Source: Alphaproteobacteria bacterium (GTDB lineage: Bacteria > Pseudomonadota > Alphaproteobacteria > Micavibrionales > UBA2020). From it: 64,000 bases of DNA. The position numbers were made by a program, and so were the translations under genes. Shown piece by piece: positions 10,501-17,305 of this stretch (position 1 is its first letter; each line of letters opens with the position of its first letter). The notes under the pieces are model-generated. The model was not told the DNA's origin. It worked only from the letters and a program-made list of their open reading frames with translations, and searched no databases. The DNA lies in contig JAEUKT010000002.1 of the NCBI GenBank assembly GCA_016794125.1, forward strand, positions 1,489,769-1,553,768, read 5' to 3'.

Positions 10501-10602
10501 GGCACGGGCTACGGCTTCACGCAAGTGGCGACCCTGACGGGTGTCACTGGCCTGACCGACGAAGACGCACTGGTGCTGGCGGGTAACCTGATCGTTACCT
10601 AA
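1507..10602 (+). CDS. giant RTX-type calcium-binding repeat protein (3031 aa), probable type I secretion substrate
   Basis: Almost the whole protein is a tandem array. I count 35 copies of a unit of about 81 residues. Each has two glycine/aspartate nonapeptide-like turns (GGAGADTMIGG, GLGNDTYIVD), a spacer (GDVVSENASEGTDTV), a beta strand pair ending in ENLTLTG, and an NGTGN/NNTLTGN segment. These match hemolysin-type (RTX) Ca-binding repeats in the form found in large secreted adhesins and bacteriocin-like proteins. There is no Sec signal: the chain starts MAIINGTANNDSLNG directly in repeat-like sequence. The last 110 residues leave the repeat (VFLFDAATAYGGIDTITDF, NIADLLTGNYDP) and resemble the C-terminal region of serralysin-type type I substrates, ending hydrophobic (LVLAGNLIVT). 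No ABC/HlyD/TolC exporter genes flank it. No enzymatic or ligand-binding domain is visible, so an adhesin or surface-layer role is inference. Start has a good GGGAGA ribosome site. Confidence 0.85.
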   Translation: MAIINGTANNDSLNGTASNDTINGLAGTDIIIANAGNDTLNGGLGADIMNGGLGNDVYVVDDAGDIVNENAGEGTDLVQSSISYTLANNVENLTLTGVGAINGTGNALNNTITGNTGVNTLDGGMGNDTLNGMAGADVMIGGQGNDVFIVDNVGDVVSENASEGTDLVQSSISYTLAANIENLTLTGTGVINGTGNSDNNTIIGNSAKNVLTGGDGNDLLNGLAGNDTMIGGLGDDTFVVESATDVVSEASGEGTDTVQSSITYTLAANVENLTLTGTTAINGTGNADNNVITGNAGNNTLDGGAGADTLIGGLGNDTYIIDNVGDVISENASAGTDLVRSAASYTLGANLENLTLTGTGNVDATGNTLVNTLTGNTGNNTLDGGVGADVMIGGTGNDTYVVDNIADKITEGTGAGTDTVMASVTYTLGTNLENATLTGTANINVTGNTLNNTLTGNTGNNTLSGGTGADVMIGGDGNDTYIVDNVGDVVSEAANEGTDTVSSAASYTLGANIENLILTGTGAISGTGNTLDNAITGNSGVNILTGDAGNDTLNGMAGADTMIGGQGNDTYYVDSTGDVINENSGEGSDTVITTMNYTLSANIENLTLNGTAAVGTGNADDNVITGNASNNTLNGMAGADTMIGGLGNDIYVVDDAGDVVSENAASGTDTVQASITYSLASLANIEHLTLTGTADINATGNALANTLAGNSGANTLDGGAGADTMIGGLGDDVYIVDSSGDIISEGVNGGIDEVRVSANYTLASNLENLVLTGASAINGTGNTANNTITGNIAANTLNGGSGADTMIGGDGNDTYFVDNVGDVVVENAGEGTDTVNSTVTYTLGADVENLVLSGTAAISGTGNALNNTLTGNATANTLDGGAGADVMIGGAGNDVYIVDNAGDVVSELVNGGIDTVQSDVTFSIAALVNVENLTLTGTADNNATGNILVNVLTGNSGANTLDGGAGADTMAGGAGDDTYIVDSTSDVVVEASAAGTDSVQSSVTFTLANNIENLTLTGAGAINATGNADINILTGNAANNTLNGMAGADTMVGGDGDDTYIVDNVGDSITELASEGTDTVLSSVTYTLGAEVENLTLTGSGSINGTGNAAANVLTGNASANTLDGGAGVDTMIGGLGNDTYIVDDSADIVSEAASAGTDLVQASVSYTLSTNVENLTLTGAGAIDGTGNAATNVITGNAAANTLDGGAGVDTLIGGDGDDTYVVDVLGDVVSELASEGTDTVMASISYTLGANVENLVLTGVATLSGTGNAGVNTITGNSGANTLNGMAGADTMIGGQGGDTYVIDDAGDTIVENVGEGADTAQSSISYTLGANVESLVLTGTANINGTGNADANTLTGNAGNNTLDGGAGVDTMIGGLGDDTYLIDDIADSIVENANGGVDTVRSAISYTIAANVENLILTGTANIDGTGNAGVNQLIGNSGNNTLDGGASADAMLGGDGDDTYIVDDVNDVVIENANEGTDLIESSISYNMSSLLNIENLTLTDVAAINATGNTSDNTITGNTAVNTLDGGQGADTLIGGAGNDVYIVDNIGDAIVENLAEGTDIVQSSVDYTLSANVENLVLNGTSNLNGTGNASVNILTGNSGDNTLDGAGGADTMIGGLGNDTYIVDIGTDVISENASEGTDTVMSSNSYTLGANLENLVLTGAGNLNGTGNALVNTITGTTGNNVLNGAAGADTMIGGNGNDTYAVDDVGDVVVENSSEGTDTVQSSISYVLSANIENLTLTGAASINGTGNTDVNILTGNNGNNTLDGDAGADTMIGGVGNDTYIVDDAGDVVSEGAGAGTDTVMAGLTYTLASLAAIENLTLTGTGNFDATGNTLNNIITGNSGNNTLNGGTGADTMIGGAGDDTYLVDSAGDVLIELAGDGTETVSSSVTFTLSANIENLVLTGAANIDGSGNAEVNTITGNTGNNTLDGGAGADIMIGGTGNDTYIVDDAGDVVSENAAGGTDTIQSSTSYSIAALANVENITLIGGDSSTATGNAGVNVLTGNAADNTLDGGAGADTMIGGLGNDTYIVDSATDLVSENASEGTDIVMSSVTYTLVANVENLTLTGSSAINGTGNALNNTIVGNSGNNTLDGLAGADTMSGGAGNDTYTVDNAGDVVIELAGAGTDLVNSSVSYTLSANVDNLTLTGATNINATGNDDVNTLTGNTGNNTLDGGMGADVMIGGTGNDTYIVDDAGDVVSEAAAGGTDLVLSSVSFSVAALANVENITLIGAGNIDATGNTGANTLTGNGANNTLDGGTGADTMIGGLGNDTYVVDNAGDIVSENASEGTDTVLSSLTYTLLANFENLTLTGVTAINGTGNSAVNIITGNSAANVLNGLAGADTMIGGAGNDSYTVDDAGDVIVENLNEGTDSVSSSVSYTLSAYIESLTLTGSSNINATGNVDVNTLTGNTGDNTLDGGEGADTMIGGAGNDTYVVENVGDIVSEGAGAGTDLVMSSINYSIAALANVENITLTGTGNINATGNTGANTLTGNSGNNTLDGGTGADTMIGGLGDDSYVVDNAGDVVSEGASAGTDTVLSSLTFTLGANFENLVLTGAGVIDGTGNAADNTLTGNTANNTLNGMAGADIMIGGAGNDFYIVDNIGDVVSEIAGEGTDTVQSSVTFSLAVTNAENLTLTGSSNIDATGNNSVNTLTGNSGNNTLDGGVGADTMIGGLGNDTYFVDNSGDVVTENLGEGTDNVRSSISYTLGANLENLTLTGSANINATGNSGNNIITGNSGDNTIDGGAGNDTMIGGAGNDTYIVDSATDVVSENAAEGTDTVQSGVTWVLGTNLEHLTLTGAGNINGTGNSAANTLTGNTGSNTLDGGAGADVMIGGTGNDTYIVDNLGDTVSENAASGTDGVQSSVSFTLSANIENLTLTGSADTDGIGNSLANTIIGNSGSNTVAGGGGADVLTGGLSDDVFLFDAATAYGGIDTITDFNTSEGDAINIADLLTGNYDPMLHALTDFVRFSDSGGDTIVEIDRDGAGTGYGFTQVATLTGVTGLTDEDALVLAGNLIVT
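1600..10270 (+). repeat. 35 tandem coding repeats, about 243 bp each
   Basis: The repeat period measured between equivalent NTLDGG residues is 81 codons (243 bp). Some units carry two extra codons, giving S-L-A-x-L-A-N-(V/I)-E-N-type strands in units 8, 11, 18, 22, 24, 27 and 30. A few carry longer turns where an additional GGxGN nonapeptide is inserted, for example the second unit with about 90 residues. Copies diverge at synonymous sites, so the array is not a recent expansion over its full length. Confidence 0.85.
7246..9453 (+). repeat. three-unit higher-order repeat, 735-bp period, three copies
   Basis: Units 23-25, 26-28 and 29-31 repeat in the same order of variants: first a unit with an IN/IDATGN or similar tail, then a two-residue-longer unit with AALANVENITL, then a unit with SS(L/V)TYTL and, between units, NGLAGADTM followed by Y-T-V-D. 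Measured from the Gly codon of LTLTG or LVLTG, the anchors are 7245, 7980, 8715 and 9453, giving steps of 735, 735 and 738 bp. This points to segmental duplication of a 245-residue block after the basic array was formed. Confidence 0.8.
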
Positions 10603-10620
10603 CGGAACGGTACGGCAATT

Positions 10621-10660
10621 AAAAATTCCGGGGAGGTTTTGCGCCTTCCCGGAATTTTAT
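10621..10660 (+). terminator. rho-independent terminator after the giant repeat gene
   Basis: AAAATTCCGGGGAGG and CCTTCCCGGAATTTT form a long hairpin around a TTTTGCG loop, 18 bp after the stop codon. Confidence 0.8.
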
Positions 10661-10765
10661 TTCGCGCAGGGGGTGCGCCCCCGGGGCGGTATAAGATGTA
10701 ACAACGGCGCGCTAAACCGCTCTGCGCAGGCGTAAATAACTGAAAACAAAAAGAAAAGGTGTCTC

Positions 10766-11296
10766 ATGAACAAAGCAATCCTTACCTTCGCGGCCCTTGG
10801 CGTGCTGCTGGCATCCACCGCTTCGTATGCCGAAACCTCTTCCGACAGCGGATACCGCGCAAACCGCCCGCATGTTGCCGACAAGCTGGAAGACCGGATT
10901 GACCGCGCCGAGAATATCCGCGACCGCCGGGAAAACTGGCGCGACCGCATGGAAGACAAGCGTGACCGCCGCGAACAGTATTTTGATCGCAGGGAAGACA
11001 AATTCGACGCCCGCGAAGATGTGCGTGACGAAAAAGAAGACGTCCGCGATGCTAAGCATGACGGCGGAAAATACGACAAGGCTGAAGACCGCTGGGATGC
11101 CCGCGAAGACAAGCGCGATGCACGCGAGGATGTGCGCGACACCCGTGAAGACAAGCGCGACCGCGCGGAGCAAAAACTCGACAACCGCGAGGATCTCTGG
11201 GATCGTTCCGAAAACCGCCGCGACCGCCGTGAAAACGTGCGCGACAACAATCACGGCTCCAAGCCGCACCGCACCTTTAGCCGCACGCGTTCCTGA
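10766..11296 (+). CDS. exported, extremely charged Arg/Asp/Glu repeat protein
   Basis: A 176-residue protein. Residues 1-22 form a clear Sec signal peptide ending ASYA before ETSSDSG. After about residue 35 the sequence is nearly all Arg, Asp, Glu, Lys and Asn in a loose 7-residue pattern (DRREN, DAREDVRD, DKRDRREQ). Such alternating acidic and basic runs can form a long single alpha helix; no globular domain is visible. ATG preceded by AAAAGG. It stands alone between two terminators, so it is a single-gene unit. Function unknown; a periplasmic or envelope structural or binding role is only a guess. Confidence 0.75.
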   Translation: MNKAILTFAALGVLLASTASYAETSSDSGYRANRPHVADKLEDRIDRAENIRDRRENWRDRMEDKRDRREQYFDRREDKFDAREDVRDEKEDVRDAKHDGGKYDKAEDRWDAREDKRDAREDVRDTREDKRDRAEQKLDNREDLWDRSENRRDRRENVRDNNHGSKPHRTFSRTRS

Positions 11297-11315
11297 TAGA
11301 AAGTTGTTTTGACGC

Positions 11316-11352
11316 ATAAAACCCGCCCGGGCGTGCCTGCGGCGGGTTTTAT
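11316..11352. terminator. bidirectional terminator
   Basis: ATAAAACCCGCC and GGCGGGTTTTAT form a 12-bp stem around CGGGCGTGCCTGC. It lies between the converging genes at 10766 (+) and 12023 (-) and overlaps the stop codon of the latter. Confidence 0.8.
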
Positions 11353-12023
11353 GTTTGCGGGGCTTCCTGCGGGTATTTGAATTTCGCGTAAAGGATGCCG
11401 ACAGAAACAAGCGTTTTGACGGCGACCAGCAGCACCGCGCCCGCGATACGAGCGTCAAGCGCCATAGCGACCAGCAGGCCGAAAAATCCGCTGCCAAACA
11501 GGATGAACAGGCGCGCATAAGCATCGCCCACCGCCGATGACGCAATAAAGCCGCGCGCTGTTCCCTGCGTTGCGCGGTAAGCGAAGAGCGCGGCTTCCCA
11601 TGCCATCACAATCATGAACCACTTCCAGAAATCGATGTTTTCCAGCACCATTTCCATGGGAACCAGTGGGCCGGTCAGCTTGCGCACCGCCGTGCCTTCG
11701 GGCAGGAAAGACCCGATCAGGAAACATGTCATGACGATGAAAAAACCGAAATGCAGCGGCAGGGCGACGAGCGATGCAGCATGGCTGGCCGCCGCACCCC
11801 ATTTTTTACCTCCGATGTCGCGCAACAGCGTTATGCCCAGCCGCAGCAGCGCAAGCATTCCCGCCGCAATCACCTCGACCCAGTAAAACGCCATCACGTC
11901 AAACGGCCGCCATTCGCCCGTCAGTACCAGCGCGAGCGGAAAGATATTGAACAGCACAACGATAACGACGTTGCGGCGGAAATCTTCCGCCCCGGCATTA
12001 ACGATTTCATTATCGCCTATCAT
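11349..12023 (-). CDS. DUF6498-like polytopic membrane protein
   Basis: A 224-residue membrane protein starting at the ATG whose complement is 12021-12023 (MIGDNEIVNAG). An upstream in-frame ATG at 12086 would add 21 basic residues but would run into the divergent neighbour. About five or six hydrophobic segments follow, with VMAFYWVEVIAAGMLALLR in the second, which resembles the Y-W-x-E-N motif of DUF6498 proteins. No catalytic motif is evident. Function unknown. It is transcribed alone, divergently from the gene at 12146. Confidence 0.6.
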   Translation of the reverse strand: MIGDNEIVNAGAEDFRRNVVIVVLFNIFPLALVLTGEWRPFDVMAFYWVEVIAAGMLALLRLGITLLRDIGGKKWGAAASHAASLVALPLHFGFFIVMTCFLIGSFLPEGTAVRKLTGPLVPMEMVLENIDFWKWFMIVMAWEAALFAYRATQGTARGFIASSAVGDAYARLFILFGSGFFGLLVAMALDARIAGAVLLVAVKTLVSVGILYAKFKYPQEAPQT

Positions 12024-12145
12024 CTGAAACGCCCTTGGTTTTTTGCCGCGTTTACCAAGGTTAACGCGGAATGTGCCGCCTGTCATTAGACGAAGAACGC
12101 AAATTGTGGCAAAATAGAACTCTAGCCAGCGGGAAACGTTGCGGT

Positions 12146-12847
12146 ATGGTCAAAAACGCTTTTACCCATGACAACGCCTCTCTTGACGGTTTTTACGTCC
12201 TGCGCGGCTATGACCGCGCGGCGGGCGTGATGTCGTCGGTGATGGATTTGCCGAAAGCGGATGCGATTGCGCTGATGGAAAAAATCCACGGCCATCGCGG
12301 TACGGGAGACGTCGATGAAAACGGCAAACGCAGCCAGGAAAAATATTATAACGAGCGTAAGGCAACCGACGACTGGCTGCGCGAAAATGCCGGCGCGGTG
12401 ATGGAGCGGCAGAACCCGATATTCTTCGCGCTTACGAATGATCCCGAAACGGTGAAAAAATTCATGACGGCATCGGGCAGCGATGTGCTGGTCGTACCGC
12501 TGAAAGACCTCGACCTGTCGAAATGGTCGTTCACCTTTGACGACAGCATGGCCAATTTTTTCGCGCGCGAAGGTAAGAGTTTTTTCCGCAGCGACGAACA
12601 TCCGCTGCATGGCACGGTGATGGATGCCGCAAAGATGGCCAAGGCGATCGCGCAATACGGCACGAACCTGCCCGACGGCAGCCCGCGCACCTTCGAGGCG
12701 CAATACTGGAGCGAAGCACCGCTGAAAGGGGAGGTGGTGCCGGGCCGGTCGCCGGCAACCCCAAAGCCGGATGAATACGGGCGCGACACGCGCGCCGTCG
12801 AAAAACCTGCGGCTGCGGTAAAAGCCGAAGCGCGGGTTAAGCCTTAG
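12146..12847 (+). CDS. hypothetical soluble protein
   Basis: A 233-residue protein starting MVKNAFTHDN. The frame is open 25 codons further upstream to 12071, but that would overlap the divergent promoter, and the 12146 ATG gives a natural N-terminus. It is soluble with no signal peptide. FALTNDPETVKKFM and VLVVPLKDLDLSKWSFTFDDSM suggest an alpha/beta domain, and the last 45 residues are Pro/Ala/Lys-rich and probably disordered. I do not recognise the family. Its 3' end overlaps the convergent glycosyltransferase gene by 11 bp. Confidence 0.55.
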   Translation: MVKNAFTHDNASLDGFYVLRGYDRAAGVMSSVMDLPKADAIALMEKIHGHRGTGDVDENGKRSQEKYYNERKATDDWLRENAGAVMERQNPIFFALTNDPETVKKFMTASGSDVLVVPLKDLDLSKWSFTFDDSMANFFAREGKSFFRSDEHPLHGTVMDAAKMAKAIAQYGTNLPDGSPRTFEAQYWSEAPLKGEVVPGRSPATPKPDEYGRDTRAVEKPAAAVKAEARVKP

Positions 12848-14261
12848 CCGCTTTTTCCTGCGCCAGCCTGGTCAGTTCGGCATGCACATCCTTGAAAACG
12901 GTATCCCAGTCGCCGGGAATATCCTGGCGGAAATAGCGCATTGAGGGATACCACGCGCAGGCGTTCTTTTCCTTGTAGCGGCTGGTATAGAGCCAGTAGG
13001 GGCGAAAGCCGAGCAGGTTCCATACCGGCTTGCCAAGCGATGCCGTCAGGTGCGCGACCGAGCTGTCGGTCATGATGACAAGGTCAAGTTCGTTGATGAT
13101 CGCAGCAGTATCGGCAAAATCATCGACCAGCGGGCCCATTTCCAGCACAAGTCCCTGACCGCCGGCCTGCGCCAGTTGTGGTTCGCACGGGCCTTTTTGC
13201 AGACTGTAAAGCTGCACGCCCGGGATATTGGCGAAGGGCATGAAACGATCGACCGACACCGCGCGCTTGTTGTTGCGGGCAAAGGTGATGCTGCCGGACC
13301 ACACGATGCCGACCTTCAGGCGGTTGCCGGCGTTTTTCAGCAGATGCGCAGGGCCGGGCTGCAGCGGGGCTGCGGTCAGCTTGGCGGGTGCCGGAATATT
13401 GGTGAAGTCGGTCTTGAAAATGCCGGGCAGGCTCATCATCGGCACGTGGAAATCGATGTTTTCGCCGATATCGCCGAATTCCATCACACGGTCCGCGCCG
13501 ATATTTGCGAACAGGCGGTGCAGCGCCTTGTTGCATTGCAGGACCACGCGCGCGCCGCGCGCCTTGATCAGCGGAATGTAACGCGCGGCAAGAATCGTGT
13601 CGCCAAAACCTTGTTCTTCATGGACAACGATGGTTTTGCCCTGCACGTCTTCGCCGGTCCATGCGGGCACGGGGTAATTGCGTTCCTTCAGCGTGCCGAG
13701 TTTCCAGCGAACCTCGAAGCTTTCCCAGCCGCGCTTGAAATCGGCCATATCCAGATAAGTCATGGCGCGTTCCCATTTGATCTGGGAATCTTCGGGCTTC
13801 ATTTTGCAGGCGATGTCGAATTGCTCGACCGCGCGTTCCGAATGGCCGGACTCACGCAGGGCGATTGCAAAGTTGGAACGGATCAGGAAACTGTCGGGCG
13901 CAAGCTCGACCGCGCGTTCATGCGCGGCAATCGCCTCGTCGTTTTTGTCCATCGCCAGCAGGCCGTTGCCGTAGTTGGTGAAGGCGGAAGGGTTTTGCGG
14001 CTGCAGCTGCACCGCGCGGTGCGTGCAGGCCAGCGCCGCGTCATATTTTCCCTGCGCGCGCAACAGCGTGCCGAGGTTCAGCCAGCTGGGCGCATCATCG
14101 GGCTTCACCAGCAGGATCCGGCGATAGCCGACCGCCGCTTCGTCCAGCCTGCCTTCTTCTTGCAGCTTGACCACATCCTTGAACGGCATGATCTGGATCG
14201 GGGTGTTTGCGGCGGGCTTTTGTGCGGGGTCTGTTTTTGCCATCGTGGATGCTTTTGCCAT
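12837..14261 (-). CDS. TPR protein fused to a GT9/heptosyltransferase-like domain
   Basis: A 474-residue protein. Residues 26-190 contain about four or five tetratricopeptide repeats (LNLGTLLRAQGKYDAAL, NYGNGLLAMDKNDEAI). Residues 205-465 resemble glycosyltransferase family 9 or ADP-heptose:LPS heptosyltransferase folds: VHEEQGFGDTILAARY is the N-terminal nucleotide-sugar fold entry, and DLVIMTDSSVAHLTASLGKP is the typical donor-binding motif (T-D-S-x-x-A-H-L-A/T). This architecture is common in proteobacterial proteins linked to polysaccharide or protein glycosylation. A GGAAGA ribosome site sits 8 bp before the ATG. No LPS cluster is nearby, so the acceptor is unknown. Confidence 0.75.
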   Translation of the reverse strand: MAKASTMAKTDPAQKPAANTPIQIMPFKDVVKLQEEGRLDEAAVGYRRILLVKPDDAPSWLNLGTLLRAQGKYDAALACTHRAVQLQPQNPSAFTNYGNGLLAMDKNDEAIAAHERAVELAPDSFLIRSNFAIALRESGHSERAVEQFDIACKMKPEDSQIKWERAMTYLDMADFKRGWESFEVRWKLGTLKERNYPVPAWTGEDVQGKTIVVHEEQGFGDTILAARYIPLIKARGARVVLQCNKALHRLFANIGADRVMEFGDIGENIDFHVPMMSLPGIFKTDFTNIPAPAKLTAAPLQPGPAHLLKNAGNRLKVGIVWSGSITFARNNKRAVSVDRFMPFANIPGVQLYSLQKGPCEPQLAQAGGQGLVLEMGPLVDDFADTAAIINELDLVIMTDSSVAHLTASLGKPVWNLLGFRPYWLYTSRYKEKNACAWYPSMRYFRQDIPGDWDTVFKDVHAELTRLAQEKAAKA

Positions 14262-14429
14262 TTAAAATGTCTTCCGGTTGAAACGGGTGTTCGAGCGCAA
14301 GTATTCCGCGAAAAGGCGCGGAAATACAGGGAATTTTTGCTCTGGTATTATGTAATGTATTCCAGAATTGCCCGTATTCCCCAATCCTGCTACCGTCCTT
14401 TTACCCTCTCTGAAACAAAGGAAAATGCC

Positions 14430-14741
14430 ATGAAAAACGGTGCAATCGTGATGTTTGCCATTCTGGGCCTGCTGCTGGTGTTCCAGCAGACCGGCCACAG
14501 CCAGCCCGCACCGGTGGTCGCGGGGCGTTTTGCGATGTATATCAATGACAGGGACGGGCGTAACTACCTGCTGGACACCCAGACCGGTGACAGCTGGACG
14601 ATGGAGCCGATGTCGCGCAAAAACCGCTTTATCGCGGTGTGGAAACAGAACGTCCGTACCAACACGTTCGAAGAACAGGACCGGATTTTCAGCAACAGCG
14701 CGAACGCCCTCGCCATCGTCGCGCCAATCCCCGGAAAATAA
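14430..14741 (+). CDS. small exported protein
   Basis: A 103-residue protein with an N-terminal signal or anchor ([15 protein letters not shown]) and a soluble tail with [24 protein letters not shown]. The latter reads like a short beta-propeller-style or bacterial 'display value' segment, but no family can be named. ATG follows AAAGGAAAA. It is 11 bp upstream of mmsA and likely shares its transcript. Confidence 0.6.
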   Translation: MKNGAIVMFAILGLLLVFQQTGHSQPAPVVAGRFAMYINDRDGRNYLLDTQTGDSWTMEPMSRKNRFIAVWKQNVRTNTFEEQDRIFSNSANALAIVAPIPGK

Positions 14742-14752
14742 GGACACAGATC

Positions 14753-16228
14753 ATGAAGGCAGAAATGAAACAGCAAAGCGCGCAGCGTCAGGCCGATGTG
14801 TATAACCCCGCAACCGGCGAGGTCGTGCGGCAGGTGGCATTCAATTCCACCGCCGATATCGACGCGCTGGTGCAGCGGGCGAAAAAGGCGCAGGCAGGCT
14901 GGGGCGAACAAAGCCCGGCGAAGCGCGCGCGCGTGATGTTCCGCTTCCTCGAGCTGCTGAACAAGAACGCGAAAGAACTTGCGAAAATCATCTCCGCCGA
15001 ACATGGCAAGGTGCTGGTCGATGCCGAGGGCGAAGTTTCGCGCGGCATCGAGGTCGTCGAATTCGCAACCGGCATACCGCACCTGATCAAGGGCGAATAC
15101 AGCGATAACGTCGGCACCGGTGTCGACAGCTATTCCCTGCGCCAGCCGCTGGGCGTGGTCGCGGGCATTACCCCGTTCAACTTTCCGGCCATGGTGCCGA
15201 TGTGGATGTTCCCGATCGCGCTTGCCTGCGGCAACGCCTTTATCCTGAAACCGTCGGAGCGCGATCCTTCCGCCGCCGATTTCATGGCAAAACTGCTGGC
15301 TGAATCCGGCCTGCCCGACGATGTGTTTATCGTGGCGCATGGCGACAAGGAAGCGGTCGATGCGATCCTGAACCATCCCGATATCGCGGCGGTCAGCTTT
15401 GTGGGCTCTACCCCCGTCGCCGAATACATTTATAAAACCGGCACGGCGAACGGCAAGCGCGTGCAATCGCTGGGCGGTGCTAAAAACCACATGATCGTGA
15501 TGCCCGATGCCGATATCGCGCAGGCTTCCGACGCGCTGATGGGTGCTGCTTACGGATCGGCAGGCGAACGCTGCATGGCGATTTCGGTCGCGGTTGCGGT
15601 GGGCGACGATGTGGCCGATAAACTGGTCGCATCGCTGACGCCCCGTATTCAGGCGCTGAAAATCGGCCCCGGCACCGATGCCACAGCCGATATGGGCCCG
15701 CTGATCACCAAACAGCATCTGGACAAAGTGAAGGGTTACGTTGAAACCGGCGTGGGCGAGGGGGCGAAGCTTGCCGTCGATGGCCGCGGCGCATCGGTGA
15801 AGGGGCATGAAAAAGGCTTCTTCATGGGCGGCTGCCTGTTCGACAACGTGAAACCCGGCATGACGATCTACAAGGAAGAAATTTTCGGCCCTGTGCTGGG
15901 CATCGTGCGCGTGAAATCGTACAAGGAAGCGGTTGACCTCATCAACGCTCACGAATACGGCAACGGCACCGCCATCTTCACCAACCACGGCGGCGTCGCG
16001 CGCAATTTCATGCGCGACATCAAGGTCGGCATGGTCGGCATCAACGTGCCGATCCCCGTGCCGGTCGCCTTCCACAGCTTCGGCGGCTGGAAACGCTCGC
16101 TGTTCGGCGATACGCATATGCACGGCGTCGAAGGCGTGAAATTCTACACCCGCATGAAAACCGTCACCGCCCGCTGGCCCGAAGGCCCTGCGAAGGGCGC
16201 TGATTTCCATTTTCCGCAGAATAAGTGA
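14753..16228 (+). CDS. mmsA: CoA-acylating methylmalonate-semialdehyde dehydrogenase
   Basis: A 491-residue NAD-dependent aldehyde dehydrogenase. Family-specific signatures of methylmalonate/malonate-semialdehyde dehydrogenase are present: [50 protein letters not shown], and the catalytic Cys274 in [11 protein letters not shown]. MmsA oxidises (methyl)malonate semialdehyde to propionyl- or acetyl-CoA in valine, myo-inositol and beta-alanine breakdown. The ATG at 14753 gives the usual length. A longer frame back to 14639 only translates the preceding gene out of frame. No mmsB or other valine catabolic genes are adjacent. Confidence 0.92.
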   Translation: MKAEMKQQSAQRQADVYNPATGEVVRQVAFNSTADIDALVQRAKKAQAGWGEQSPAKRARVMFRFLELLNKNAKELAKIISAEHGKVLVDAEGEVSRGIEVVEFATGIPHLIKGEYSDNVGTGVDSYSLRQPLGVVAGITPFNFPAMVPMWMFPIALACGNAFILKPSERDPSAADFMAKLLAESGLPDDVFIVAHGDKEAVDAILNHPDIAAVSFVGSTPVAEYIYKTGTANGKRVQSLGGAKNHMIVMPDADIAQASDALMGAAYGSAGERCMAISVAVAVGDDVADKLVASLTPRIQALKIGPGTDATADMGPLITKQHLDKVKGYVETGVGEGAKLAVDGRGASVKGHEKGFFMGGCLFDNVKPGMTIYKEEIFGPVLGIVRVKSYKEAVDLINAHEYGNGTAIFTNHGGVARNFMRDIKVGMVGINVPIPVPVAFHSFGGWKRSLFGDTHMHGVEGVKFYTRMKTVTARWPEGPAKGADFHFPQNK

Positions 16229-16260
16229 TTAATGTCACATCACGCTGATGGTGTTTAACG

Positions 16261-17238
16261 ATGCAATTTCGCAAATTATTCATCTTTGCGTTCGTGCTTC
16301 AAATTCTTTTGATTTGTGCATCGCCTGTATCGGCGCGTGAACAGGTCAGCGCCGATCAACAGCCGCAAGTATCGATATTTACGGAAAAGGCTCGGCTTCT
16401 TCTGGATAGCTGGAGAGGGCAATCATCTATTCTAGAGGCGGCCAAAAAAGAGATCGATGCCGCGCTTGCTGTAAACCCTTCTTCGCCTTCAACATTAAAA
16501 GAATTAGCCCGCTACTATATAATGGACGGATATATAAACAATTCAAATTACGAACCGGGAAGCCTTAGCAATGCGGAGGCTGCTTTGAATAAAGCTATCG
16601 CTGCAGATCCGGGATTTGCAGGTTCTTATATTTTGTTCGGTCATCTTTATTTCCAAATGAATCGCTTGCAGGATGCAAAAGCGGCTCTCTCGAAAGCGGA
16701 CCAGATTGGAAGTGATGATCCATGGCTGCAGTTGAATTGGGCGGATGTATTGATCAAGGAAGGAAAGTTTGGCGAAGCCATCGAACGGTATAACAAAGTA
16801 ATTGATACTGGCACGACGAATAGGAAGGCGATGCTGGTGGCCTTTAGCGGCATGATTAATTATTATTACGCATTAAATAAATTTGATCAGGTTGATGCGA
16901 CATACAAGAAGCAAATTGCATACGAGCCAACATCGGCTTGGACGTATAGCAATCATGCAAATTTTTTGCTGTGTGCGATGGACAAATATGACGATGCGAT
17001 TACGCAGGCACGCAAGGCTTTGAGCCTCATGGATTTTGGCATGGGGCGTTTTGTTCTGGGGTCAGCTCTTTATCGGCGTTGGGCACATTTGTCGATGTTC
17101 GGTGAACCCGGCGAAGCTACTGCAGCATTAAAAGAGGCGAGAGCTGTTTTTCCTGATATTGAAGCCGTTGTGGCAAACGTAAAAAACTGCTCTGCCATGG
17201 CAACTGTCGAACAAGTGCTGCGTACGCCACCACAGTAA
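16261..17238 (+). CDS. exported TPR protein
   Basis: A 325-residue protein with a signal peptide (residues 1-25, ending PVSA before REQVSA). The mature part has several tetratricopeptide-like helix pairs: NAEAALNKAIAADPGFAGSY, LYFQMNRLQDAKAALSKADQ, WADVLIKEGKFGEAIERYNK and ARKALSLMD. It should act as a periplasmic protein-interaction scaffold. The gene is distinctly AT-richer than its neighbours (22 G+C in 60 bases at 16501-16560 against about 60 percent around it), which may mean acquisition. No partner is obvious. Confidence 0.7.
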   Translation: MQFRKLFIFAFVLQILLICASPVSAREQVSADQQPQVSIFTEKARLLLDSWRGQSSILEAAKKEIDAALAVNPSSPSTLKELARYYIMDGYINNSNYEPGSLSNAEAALNKAIAADPGFAGSYILFGHLYFQMNRLQDAKAALSKADQIGSDDPWLQLNWADVLIKEGKFGEAIERYNKVIDTGTTNRKAMLVAFSGMINYYYALNKFDQVDATYKKQIAYEPTSAWTYSNHANFLLCAMDKYDDAITQARKALSLMDFGMGRFVLGSALYRRWAHLSMFGEPGEATAALKEARAVFPDIEAVVANVKNCSAMATVEQVLRTPPQ

Positions 17239-17252
17239 AGGCGCGTCAAAAC

Positions 17253-17288
17253 AAAAAATCCCCGCCGGTCCAAGGCGGGGATTTTTTA
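17253..17288. terminator. bidirectional terminator
   Basis: AAAAAATCCCCGCC and GGCGGGGATTTTTT pair around GGTCCAA, between the converging TPR gene and the receiver gene. Confidence 0.85.
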
Positions 17289-17305
17289 TTGGGGGAGTAT
17301 TCGTT

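Noticed and set aside
1753..10524. Long open frames on the minus strand inside the giant RTX gene (for example 1753-3567, 4060-5478 and 8956-10524)
   Set aside because: They are antisense to a strongly repetitive GC-rich coding frame, have no ribosome sites, and their translations are low-complexity mirrors of the repeat.
13050..14741. 563-residue plus-strand frame across the TPR-glycosyltransferase gene
   Set aside because: Only its last 103 codons look like a gene (signal peptide and ribosome site at 14430); the rest is antisense to the glycosyltransferase.
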